35,102 nucleotides of DNA from an uncultured Odoribacter sp. (GTDB lineage Bacteria; Bacteroidota; Bacteroidia; Bacteroidales; Marinifilaceae): positions 1 to 35,102 of the forward strand of contig UQTM01000032.1 of the NCBI GenBank assembly GCA_900544025.1, written 5' to 3'. The notes beneath the pieces were generated by a model. The model was not told where the DNA came from. It did not search any database and saw only the letters and a list, made by a program, of their open reading frames with translations. The position numbers were made by a program, and so were the translations under genes. Shown in pieces: positions 14,380-21,513 of this stretch (positions within the stretch are counted from its first letter, which is position 1; each line of letters opens with the position of its first letter).

Positions 14380-16416
14380 TTATTTGCTTCTTTTCTTATA
14401 TTCTTCAAGACCTTGTTTCAGGAACTTGACAAAAGCATCCTTATCCAGGTTATGTCCCCGCGCAGGAGCCAGCACATGCTGTTTCAGGTCGGTATCATTC
14501 CCGCCCCGGCTATCCAGCAGGATATAATTCGGCTGTGCATTGGAGTCGAATTTCTTGATCTGGAAATCGGCGTTTTTCTTGCCTAAAGTCTTCTTTTTCT
14601 TATTATCGTACTCCGAAACATACCATTCGTTCTCCGGCAAGGTGGTTTTATCGTCCACATACAAGGCTACCACCACATAATCGTCCCGCAAAATTTCTTT
14701 CACCCTCGGGTCCGACCAAACGGATTGCTCCATTTCACGGCAATTCACACAGCCATGCCCGGTAAAATCGATAAACAAGGGTTTCCCCTGAGCCTGTGCA
14801 CATTTCACTGCCTGCTCATAATCGAAATATCCTTCCAATCCGTGAGGCAGATGCAGGAAATCGGCATATTTAGGCTGCTCGCACAGCTCCTCCCCCGGTT
14901 TTACGGCAGAGCCCGAAGCGGTCACACCGCTTTTCGCCAGTTCCCGTACATTCTCCCGCACGATCCGGTTTATATCGAAATCGATGGTCTCCTGCGGAGG
15001 GAGATAACCGGCCAGCGCTTTCAGCGGAGCGCCGAACATGCCCGGAATCAGGTAAACCACAAAAGCAAAAGTGACGATAATAAAAGCCAGGCGGGGCACA
15101 CCGATATATTTTAAATCACTGTCGTGTGCAAATTTGAGTTTTCCCATCAAATACAAGCCCTGTAAGGTGAAGATCGTAATCCAGATAGCGATATATACTT
15201 CCCGGTCGAGCAATCCCCAGTGATAAGTCTGGTCTGCCACCATCAGGAACTTAAAGCCCAAAGCCACCTCGATAAAGCCCAACACCACCTTCACCGAATT
15301 CAGCCAGCCGCCGGATTTCGGCAGATTGCTCAATTTGGAAGGGAAAAAGGCGAAAAATCCGAAAGGTAAGGCCACGGCGATGGAAAATCCCAGCATGCCG
15401 ATGATCGGACGCAACACAGATCCCCGCGCAGCCTCCACCAGCAAAGTACCCACGATCGGAGCCGTACAGGAGAAAGACACCAGCACCAGGGTAAACGCCA
15501 TAAAGAATGCGCCCACATAACCACCCCGGTCGGCCTGCTTATCGGATTTATTTACCAGCCACGAAGGCAGCACGATCTCGAACGCCCCGAAAAACGAAGC
15601 GGCAAAGACCATAAAAATAACAAAGAAAAACAGGTTCGGAATCCAGTTCGTACTCAGCCAGTTGATAAAATCCGGCCCCAGAAGCACGGAGATCACCAAT
15701 CCCAAAGCCGTATAGATAGCAATGATCGACAGGGCAAAGAACAAGGCTTTCGCCTTTGCCTTCGCTTTATTGGCATCGCCGTGCATAAAGAAAGACACGG
15801 TCATCGGGATCATCGGGAACACACAGGGCATAACCACAGCGGCAAGGCCACCCAAAAAGGCCGCCCAGAAAAACAGCCACAAAGACTCGTCTTTCGTCCC
15901 GCCGTCCGCAGCGGAATCCGTCGCAACACCTTCTTTCACCTCCGTACCGGCCTGGGAAGCCTGTCCTACGGGAATTTCAAAATCATCTTCGAACATCACG
16001 CACTGCCCTTCCTGGCATACCTGATATTCCAAATGCCCTTTCACGGCTGCGGTCGCCGCATCGGTCACTTTTACCTTCTGCTTAATGATATACTCCGTTT
16101 CGAACGACCAGACATCGATCCCGAACACTTCGTCGAACGCTTTGTGAGGCTCGTTTTCCACGGCTTTCCCCAACAACTCGACCCCTTTCCCCTCGTCTGT
16201 AAACGAAAGTGTTGTAGCCATCGGGCCTCCTGCCGGAGTGTACATAGAGTAAACATGCCATCCCGGCTGTAATGTTGCTTTTAAAGTCAGTTCATATTCA
16301 TTATTACCGAGGTCTTTCTGTGAAAACGACCATTTGGCAGGATTCGTCACCTGCGCCGATAGGGTAAACACGCCGAGAATGAACGTCAATAAAAAAGCTA
16401 TTCCTTTTTTTCTCAT
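14380..16416 (-). CDS. dsbD: Thiol:disulfide interchange protein DsbD
   Basis: A 678-residue inner-membrane electron carrier that passes reducing power from cytoplasmic thioredoxin to periplasmic proteins. A signal peptide (about 1-21) is followed by the N-terminal domain with the pair C134 and C139 (QVCQEGQC). The eight-helix core has C198 (VMPCVFPMIP) and C317 (SFSCTAP). The C-terminal thioredoxin domain has C556-C559 (GHGCVNC). All three redox pairs are present, so it should work. The gene is alone on its transcript, with a TAnnTTTG -7 box upstream and a strong terminator downstream. Its clients would include periplasmic disulfide or thioredoxin-like proteins, possibly including the CxxC lipoprotein at 27333. 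Confidence 0.95.
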   Translation of the reverse strand: MRKKGIAFLLTFILGVFTLSAQVTNPAKWSFSQKDLGNNEYELTLKATLQPGWHVYSMYTPAGGPMATTLSFTDEGKGVELLGKAVENEPHKAFDEVFGIDVWSFETEYIIKQKVKVTDAATAAVKGHLEYQVCQEGQCVMFEDDFEIPVGQASQAGTEVKEGVATDSAADGGTKDESLWLFFWAAFLGGLAAVVMPCVFPMIPMTVSFFMHGDANKAKAKAKALFFALSIIAIYTALGLVISVLLGPDFINWLSTNWIPNLFFFVIFMVFAASFFGAFEIVLPSWLVNKSDKQADRGGYVGAFFMAFTLVLVSFSCTAPIVGTLLVEAARGSVLRPIIGMLGFSIAVALPFGFFAFFPSKLSNLPKSGGWLNSVKVVLGFIEVALGFKFLMVADQTYHWGLLDREVYIAIWITIFTLQGLYLMGKLKFAHDSDLKYIGVPRLAFIIVTFAFVVYLIPGMFGAPLKALAGYLPPQETIDFDINRIVRENVRELAKSGVTASGSAVKPGEELCEQPKYADFLHLPHGLEGYFDYEQAVKCAQAQGKPLFIDFTGHGCVNCREMEQSVWSDPRVKEILRDDYVVVALYVDDKTTLPENEWYVSEYDNKKKKTLGKKNADFQIKKFDSNAQPNYILLDSRGGNDTDLKQHVLAPARGHNLDKDAFVKFLKQGLEEYKKRSK

Positions 16417-16453
16417 AAATAATAAATGAATTAATATTCTAACAACTGATTCA

Positions 16454-16481
16454 CAAAATTATTATTAATTCTTTTCTCAAA
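16454..16481 (-). promoter_or_regulatory. Promoter of dsbD
   Basis: On the minus strand TTTG (16478-16481) precedes TAATTTTG (16454-16461, exact TAnnTTTG) by 16 bases, a little short of the usual 19. The start would be near 16450, about 33 bases before the ATG. Confidence 0.5.
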
Positions 16482-16563
16482 GGGGGCATGTAAAGAAATT
16501 AACATATAATTAATGGTCTTATAGAAAAGACCACACACCGCCGGAAAGAACGCATATACCCGT

Positions 16564-16601
16564 AAAAACACAAAGCCAGAGCGGTAATCCACCACTCCGG
16601 C
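16564..16601 (-). terminator. Terminator of the RNase G gene
   Basis: On the minus strand GCCGGAGTGGT pairs with ACCGCTCTGGC with two G-U pairs around GGATT; the arms lie at 16591-16601 and 16575-16585. A T-rich run (TTTGTGTTTTT) follows. It lies 26 bases after the gene. Confidence 0.75.
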
Positions 16602-16626
16602 CATACAAAATTCAGGCAGCCGCCTT

Positions 16627-18174
16627 CTACTTCTCGACCAATTCCCGGTTATAACGGTTATAAAAATGGTATTCGTAAATATAATAGGAAGGAACATCCA
16701 CCACCCGCAGGGAAACGCCATAGCGGAACGCCCATTTCCGGCGCAATGAAATCAATCCTTTTTTCAGGTAAGCGCCCACGAACGGATGCACTTTCAGCAC
16801 CATCGTCTTTTGCTTTTTCTCCCGTGCCCAATATTCCAGCTCGTCTTCGATTTTATCGATGACCAGAATCGCCGCTTCCGCCTTTCCCGTCCCATGACAT
16901 ACCGGACAGGTTTCCGTGGTCTCCACCGACATGGCCGGACGTACCCGCTGACGGGTGATCTGCATCAGGCCGAACTTACTTAACGGCAGGATGGTATGCT
17001 TGGCGCGGTCGATCTCCATGCAGGTCTTCATCTTCTCGAACAGCTTTTGCCGGTTCTCGGCCAGCTGCATATCGATAAAGTCGATCACGATAATACCGCC
17101 CATATCCCGCAACTGCAATTGCCGGGCAACCTCCTCGGCTGCGGCTAAATTCACTTCGAGGGCGTTGGTTTCCTGGTCGTCGCCCAGCTTCGTACGGTTA
17201 CCGCTGTTCACATCGATAACATGAAAAGCCTCCGTATGCTCGATAATCAGGTAAGCCCCGTTTTTAAAGGAAACCGTTTTCCCCAGCGACGACTTGATCT
17301 GCTTATCCACCCCGAAATGGTCTAAAATAGGAATTTCAGGAGAGACATATTTCACAATATCCTGCTTTTCGGGAGCTATGGTGGATAAGAAATGCTTGAT
17401 TTCCTTACTCAACGTGATATCGTTCACATAGATATTTTCGAACGAAGGATTCAGAATGTCGCGGAGAATCGCGCTTGTCCGGTCGATCTCGCCCAAAATA
17501 AGCTTCGGCGGTTCGATGTCGCGGATATGCTTGAATGCCGTTTCAAAACGCTCCACCAACTCTTTCAGCTCGCTATCGAAAACGGCAGCGGCTTTGCCTT
17601 CTGCCACCGTACGGACGATCACGCCATAATTTTTCGGGCGGATACTTTCGATCACCCGCTTCAGTCTTTTCCGTTCCTCGATCGATTTGATCTTCTGGGA
17701 AACGGATACCTTTTCGGAAAAAGGCATTAACACCAGGTTGCGCCCCGCAATACTCAATTCCGAGGTCAGGCGCGGCCCTTTCGTCGAGATCGGTTCTTTC
17801 GCCACCTGTACCGCAACCCACTGGCCTACGGTCAGAATATCGGCGATTTTCCCCACCTTATCGATTTCAGGCTCCAATTTCAGCTTGGAAACCGGCATCC
17901 CTTTACGGGCAATACATTGTTTGATATAACTGTCCAGCGAATGAAACTGCGGGCTTAAATCCAAATAATGCAAAAAAGCATCTTTTTCATACCCTACATT
18001 AACAAAAGCAGCATTCAATCCGGGCATGATTTTTTTCACTTTACCCAGATAAATATCCCCCACCGCAAATTGCATACTGGTTTTTTCTTTGGTCAGTTCT
18101 ACCAGTTTTTTCTCCCGCAACAAAGCGATTACGATCTCCTCTGCCTTTACGTCAATTACTAATTCGCTATTCAC
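16627..18174 (-). CDS. rng: Ribonuclease G/E family endoribonuclease
   Basis: A 515-residue RNase E/G catalytic protein, of RNase G length and without the long RNase E scaffold tail. It matures rRNA and starts mRNA decay. The S1 domain occupies about residues 36-125 (VGDIYLGKVKKIMPGLNAAFVNVG, core GLNAAFVNVG). The DNase-I-like catalytic core has D321 (HVIDVNSG) and D365 (VIDFIDMQL), equivalent to the two Mg2+ aspartates of RNase E. The Zn-link cysteines for dimer joining are C423 and C426 (CPVCHGTGK). It lies downstream of HU and the 29-aa gene, with a perfect 15-bp hairpin 25 bases before its ATG and no Shine-Dalgarno. A hairpin terminator follows. Confidence 0.96.
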   Translation of the reverse strand: MNSELVIDVKAEEIVIALLREKKLVELTKEKTSMQFAVGDIYLGKVKKIMPGLNAAFVNVGYEKDAFLHYLDLSPQFHSLDSYIKQCIARKGMPVSKLKLEPEIDKVGKIADILTVGQWVAVQVAKEPISTKGPRLTSELSIAGRNLVLMPFSEKVSVSQKIKSIEERKRLKRVIESIRPKNYGVIVRTVAEGKAAAVFDSELKELVERFETAFKHIRDIEPPKLILGEIDRTSAILRDILNPSFENIYVNDITLSKEIKHFLSTIAPEKQDIVKYVSPEIPILDHFGVDKQIKSSLGKTVSFKNGAYLIIEHTEAFHVIDVNSGNRTKLGDDQETNALEVNLAAAEEVARQLQLRDMGGIIVIDFIDMQLAENRQKLFEKMKTCMEIDRAKHTILPLSKFGLMQITRQRVRPAMSVETTETCPVCHGTGKAEAAILVIDKIEDELEYWAREKKQKTMVLKVHPFVGAYLKKGLISLRRKWAFRYGVSLRVVDVPSYYIYEYHFYNRYNRELVEK

Positions 18175-18198
18175 TACGCTATTATTTAATTTATAACT

Positions 18199-18234
18199 AA
18201 TAAACCTAAAGACTTTACTGTCTTTAGGTTTATT
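18199..18234 (-). terminator. Perfect hairpin between the 29-aa gene and rng
   Basis: AATAAACCTAAAGAC (18199-18213) and GTCTTTAGGTTTATT (18220-18234) pair perfectly around TTTACT. It most likely terminates the HU transcript, though its following sequence is only moderately T-rich. It could alternatively be a processing or control site in the rng leader. Confidence 0.6.
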
Positions 18235-18259
18235 CTTTTACTCACAAACTTGAAGAAAG

Positions 18260-18349
18260 TTATTTCTTCTTATGACGATTTTTTCTCAGTCTTTTTTTAC
18301 GTTTGTGGGTAGCCATCTTATGTCTTTTTCTTTTCTTTCCGCTTGGCAT
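18260..18349 (-). CDS. 29-aa highly basic ribosomal-type protein (COX24/bS22-like)
   Basis: An open frame of 29 codons too short for ordinary gene calling. The product begins MPSGKKRKRHKMATHKRKKR and ends LRKNRHKKK; 19 of its 29 residues are Lys, Arg or His. I recall near-identical short proteins as universal in Bacteroidetes, annotated with the AURKAIP1/COX24 domain. The KMATHKRKKRLRKNR core lines up with the actinobacterial ribosomal protein bS22 and mitochondrial mS38, so a small-subunit ribosome role is likely. It follows HU by 14 bases, and in that gap has AGGAG six bases before its ATG, an unusually strong Shine-Dalgarno for this phylum. The homology is from memory and by eye. Confidence 0.8.
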   Translation of the reverse strand: MPSGKKRKRHKMATHKRKKRLRKNRHKKK

Positions 18350-18355
18350 AAATTT

Positions 18356-18360
18356 CTCCT
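18356..18360 (-). promoter_or_regulatory. Strong Shine-Dalgarno of the 29-aa gene
   Basis: The minus strand reads AAAGGAGAAATTTATG, with AGGAG six bases before the start. Most genes in this window have A/T-rich leaders and no such site, so this one stands out. Confidence 0.75.
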
Positions 18361-18363
18361 TTC

Positions 18364-18651
18364 TTATTTTTTTACATTACCCTTTACCTCAATAACAAAG
18401 CTTTTTGAAGGCTTGAATGAAGGAATAAAATGTTCTGGAATCTTGATAGTTACATTCTTCGAAATATTCCGAGCAGTTTTCTCAGCTCTCTTTTTCACAA
18501 CAAAACTACCGAAACCTCTTAAATACACGTTTTTACCCTCAACAACGGAATTTTTAATTGACTCCATAAAAGCCTCTACAGTAGCCTGTACCGCTACTTT
18601 TTCAATCCCGGTCGTTCTCGAAATTTCGTTAACAATATCCGCTTTTGTCAT
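18364..18651 (-). CDS. HU-family nucleoid DNA-binding protein
   Basis: A 95-residue HU/IHF-type protein that bends and compacts DNA as a dimer. It starts MTKADIVNEISRTTGIEK, has the helical dimer core up to about residue 45, then GKNVYLRGFGSFVVKKRAEKTARN (core LRGFGSFVVKKR) and the DNA-binding arm ISKNVTIKIPEHFIPSFKPSK with the conserved Pro near residue 73. Length and motifs are standard. The leader of about 52 bases from a TAnnTTTG element has no Shine-Dalgarno. It heads an operon with the 29-aa basic protein and is divergent from ssb. Confidence 0.96.
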   Translation of the reverse strand: MTKADIVNEISRTTGIEKVAVQATVEAFMESIKNSVVEGKNVYLRGFGSFVVKKRAEKTARNISKNVTIKIPEHFIPSFKPSKSFVIEVKGNVKK

Positions 18652-18707
18652 TTTTTTAAATATTTAATATTCAATAATTTATTTCGCATTCTTCAATTTT
18701 CAGTCTG

Positions 18708-18715
18708 CAAATATA
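18708..18715 (-). promoter_or_regulatory. -7 element of the HU gene
   Basis: The minus strand reads TATATTTG, an exact TAnnTTTG match; the transcript would start near 18704, about 52 bases before the ATG. No clear -33 TTG is present at the right spacing. Confidence 0.55.
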
Positions 18716-18876
18716 AAGCTTTTCCGTTAAGAATAAAAAAAACGCGAGGATTTTTGTCATTTTTTTCTCTTTCAGGATTTTTTCCGTAATTTCGCCAACA
18801 GATAAAATTATAGTAGGGAAATTATTCCGTTTTTCTGCTTTTTTCGTAACTTGTGTGAAATTTTAAAACAAGGAAT

Positions 18877-19326
18877 ATGGTAAACAAAGTCATTTTGATC
18901 GGTAATGTGGGAGCAGATCCGGATGTTAGGTACTTAGAAGGCGGAACGGCTGTAGCAAACCTCCGGTTGGCTACCACGGAAAGCTATAAAAACAAGAACG
19001 GCGAACGGGTCGATCAAACCGAATGGCACAACATCGTGCTGTGGAGAGGTTTGGCCGAGATCGTGGAAAAGTACGTGCACAAAGGCATGCGCCTTTATAT
19101 AGAGGGACGTATCCGCACCCGTTCCTGGGACGACCAGAATGGCGCGAAAAGATATACCACCGAAATATGGGCGGACAACATGCAAATGCTGTCGTTCAAA
19201 CAGGATAACGGCGATGGCGGAAGCGCACCTTCCAGAGGCTATAACGCTCCGGCTTCGTCCGCAGGCAGTCCTGTACCGTCGGCGGCATCCAATGTGCCCG
19301 ACGAAAGTGACGACCTGCCGTTTTAA
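18877..19326 (+). CDS. ssb: Single-stranded DNA-binding protein
   Basis: A 149-residue SSB that protects ssDNA in replication and repair. The OB fold covers about residues 1-105: MVNKVILIGNVGADPDVRYL, WHNIVLWRGLAEIVEKYVHKG and IRTRSWDDQNGAKRYTTEI. A flexible Ser/Ala/Pro-rich linker follows, and the acidic tip ends in DDLPF, the peptide that recruits repair and replication partners. It is followed by gldE and gldD in the same direction, an order I recall as common in Bacteroidetes (often with mutY upstream, absent here). A TAnnTTGTG-like box lies about 50 bases upstream but is a poor match. Confidence 0.97.
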   Translation: MVNKVILIGNVGADPDVRYLEGGTAVANLRLATTESYKNKNGERVDQTEWHNIVLWRGLAEIVEKYVHKGMRLYIEGRIRTRSWDDQNGAKRYTTEIWADNMQMLSFKQDNGDGGSAPSRGYNAPASSAGSPVPSAASNVPDESDDLPF

Positions 19327-19398
19327 TGTTCTTTCTGCCGGGAGGAACAGTCCGGCAGAAAGGGCAGTAACCCGATTGTATAACTAATATCGTATATT

Positions 19399-20697
19399 TT
19401 GGAAACTGACGTCTATCCGGCGGCGCAAACTTTACTGCCGGGCGCTTTTACTTTTGTTGATGGAATATTCATCGTCATTTTAATATTGTTACTTCTGTGC
19501 TCAGCCCTGATTTCCGGTTCGGAAGTCGCATACTTCTCGCTCACTCCGGGCGAACTCGAAAAACTGAAAGAAAAAGGGTATGACAAGGCTTATAACCTGC
19601 ATAAAAAACCCAACCTTCTTTTATCGACGATACTGATTTCCAATAATTTTGTAAACGTCGCTATCGTTATTATTTCCAGTTATTTGGTAAACTCCCTATT
19701 CGATTTCTCCAACAACCCGGTACTCGGCTTTATCATACAGGTGGTATTGGTAACCTTCGTCATCCTCTTGTTCGGAGAGATCATACCTAAATTATATGCC
19801 AACCGTTCACAGGTGAAAATGGCGATATTCATGGCCGGACCGCTGACCTTCCTGACCTATGTGTTCCGCCCCCTGTCCGTCCTGCTGATTAAATCCACTT
19901 CGATTATCAGCAAACGCATGGTGAAAAAGACCGGCCTGTCGATCGACCAGCTTTCCAAAGCGCTGGAACTGACACAGGATTCGGAAATCAACGACGAAAA
20001 AGAAATACTGGAAGGAATCGTCCGGTTTAGCAACATATCGGCTATCGACATCATCCGTCCCCGGATCAACGTGATCGCCATCGACATCAAAGACAGTTTC
20101 GAGCAGGTAAAAGACATCGTAATCGAACACGGTTACTCCCGCCTTCCGGTGTACCGCGAAAACCTCGACACCATCGAAGGCGTGCTTTACGTGAAAGACC
20201 TGCTGGCGCATCTGAAAGAAAAGGATAATTTTTCCTGGCAGTCGTTGCTTCGCCCGGCTTATTTCGTTCCCGAAACCAAAAAGATCAACGACCTGCTCGA
20301 AGAGTTCCAGAGCAAGAAAGTGCATCTGGCCATCGTAGTCGATGAATACGGTGGCACATCCGGTATCGTTACCATGGAGGACATTCTTGAAGAAATCGTC
20401 GGAGAGATCAACGACGAATACGACGAGAAAGAGGAAACCTACATCAAGATTCGTAACAACGCCTATATTTTCGAGGCTTCCACCCTGCTGAACGATTTTA
20501 TCAAAATCGTAGATGCCGACCAGGACAGTTTCAAAGACATCGAAGGAGAAGCCGATACCCTTGCCGGACTGATTCTGGAAATCAAGGGAGAATTACCCAA
20601 GAAAAACGACGTGATCGTTTACCTCGAACACAAATTCACGATTCTCGAAGTGGACAACCGGAGGATCATAAAAATCAAATACGAGAAGATCGGATAA
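19399..20697 (+). CDS. gldE: Gliding-motility-associated GldE (CNNM/CorC-type)
   Basis: A 432-residue membrane protein. Residues about 20-200 form a CNNM/DUF21 membrane domain (ALISGSEVAYFSLTPGELEKL, core ISGSEVAYFSLTP), followed by two CBS domains (about 215-335, with YSRLPVYRENLDTIEGVLYVKDLL split here as YSRLPVY and VLYVKDLL) and a C-terminal CorC/HlyC domain ending at 430. GldE was first named in Flavobacterium gliding but occurs in non-gliding Bacteroidetes too; it may handle Mg2+ or ions. The start is TTG: the frame is open only back to a stop at 19381 and offers no ATG before the first membrane helix. It precedes gldD. Confidence 0.9.
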   Translation: METDVYPAAQTLLPGAFTFVDGIFIVILILLLLCSALISGSEVAYFSLTPGELEKLKEKGYDKAYNLHKKPNLLLSTILISNNFVNVAIVIISSYLVNSLFDFSNNPVLGFIIQVVLVTFVILLFGEIIPKLYANRSQVKMAIFMAGPLTFLTYVFRPLSVLLIKSTSIISKRMVKKTGLSIDQLSKALELTQDSEINDEKEILEGIVRFSNISAIDIIRPRINVIAIDIKDSFEQVKDIVIEHGYSRLPVYRENLDTIEGVLYVKDLLAHLKEKDNFSWQSLLRPAYFVPETKKINDLLEEFQSKKVHLAIVVDEYGGTSGIVTMEDILEEIVGEINDEYDEKEETYIKIRNNAYIFEASTLLNDFIKIVDADQDSFKDIEGEADTLAGLILEIKGELPKKNDVIVYLEHKFTILEVDNRRIIKIKYEKIG

Positions 20698-20745
20698 GCC
20701 GCAGGATAACGTCCCGATATTCGAATGATTTAAATTCAAACCTAT

Positions 20746-21351
20746 ATGCCTGCAAGACAATATATTTATCTATCGATTTCCCTGTCTATATTATTAATCG
20801 CCGGGGGATGCAACGAAAAATACACTCCCAAACCTTACGGTTATTACCGGATCGATTTCCCGGAAAAGGCATACCGGCCCTTAGCCGACAGCTTTCCGTA
20901 CCGGTTTGAAAAAGCAGCCGATGCCCAAATGGAAATCGACCGGGATAAGGATGCAGAGCCTTACTGGATCAATCTGGTATATCCGGCTTACAATGCCAAA
21001 ATACATCTTTCCTACAAAGCGATCACGGCGGACACTTCCCTGCAAAGCTATTTACAGGACTGCCACCGCCTTGCCTATACCCACACCATAAAAGCGGAGT
21101 CGATCGATGAAAAACTCTTTCGCCGGGATAAAATTTTCGGGCTGGTCTATTTCATCGAAGGCAATACAGCTTCGTCCACCCAATTCTTTATCACCGATTC
21201 TACCCGGCATTTCCTGCGCGGTGCACTCTATTTCAACCAGCACCCCGACAAAGATTCCCTTGCTCCGGTAATCCAATACCTGCGCGAAGACATCCTTACG
21301 CTGATGGAAACCCTGGAATTTAAACCGGACCATACACTGAAAAAACAATAA
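20746..21351 (+). CDS. gldD: Gliding-motility lipoprotein GldD
   Basis: A 201-residue outer-membrane-type lipoprotein. The signal peptide ends in the lipobox LIAGGC with Cys at about residue 22, then comes the GldD signature PKPYGYYRIDFPEKAYRP followed by a stretch rich in aromatic residues (YWINLVYPAYNAKIHLSY, core VYPAYNAKI). GldD was described in gliding flavobacteria, but it is widespread in Bacteroidetes that do not glide and is thought to act with GldE. The gene lies 48 bases after gldE in the same direction. A 12-bp perfect hairpin begins in its stop codon. Confidence 0.9.
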   Translation: MPARQYIYLSISLSILLIAGGCNEKYTPKPYGYYRIDFPEKAYRPLADSFPYRFEKAADAQMEIDRDKDAEPYWINLVYPAYNAKIHLSYKAITADTSLQSYLQDCHRLAYTHTIKAESIDEKLFRRDKIFGLVYFIEGNTASSTQFFITDSTRHFLRGALYFNQHPDKDSLAPVIQYLREDILTLMETLEFKPDHTLKKQ

Positions 21352-21379
21352 GGTAAACGAAAATATCCGTTTACCTTAT
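21348..21379 (+). terminator. Hairpin at the gldD stop
   Basis: ATAAGGTAAACG (21348-21359) pairs perfectly with CGTTTACCTTAT (21368-21379). The stop codon lies in the left arm. There is no T run behind it, so it may protect the 3' end more than terminate. Confidence 0.6.
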
Positions 21380-21436
21380 CATAGTCGGTTATATTACTTC
21401 TTTAAAAACGACTCATTCCACCCGCATCTCCCACAC

Positions 21437-21476
21437 AAACGGCCTGCAACACTCCAGCCGAAACACAGCCGTTTTT
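21437..21476 (+). terminator. Possible weaker terminator downstream of gldD
   Basis: AAACGGC (21437-21443) and GCCGTTT (21468-21474) can pair around a 24-base loop, followed by TTTTT. The loop is long, so this is tentative. Confidence 0.35.
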
Positions 21477-21513
21477 ATATACGCCCACTTTAAACCGGGA
21501 TTTCCGAAACCGC

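Noticed and set aside
19399..21351. Gliding motility as a trait of the organism, from gldE and gldD.
   Set aside because: Both genes occur widely in non-gliding Bacteroidetes, and no other gld or spr gene is in the window.
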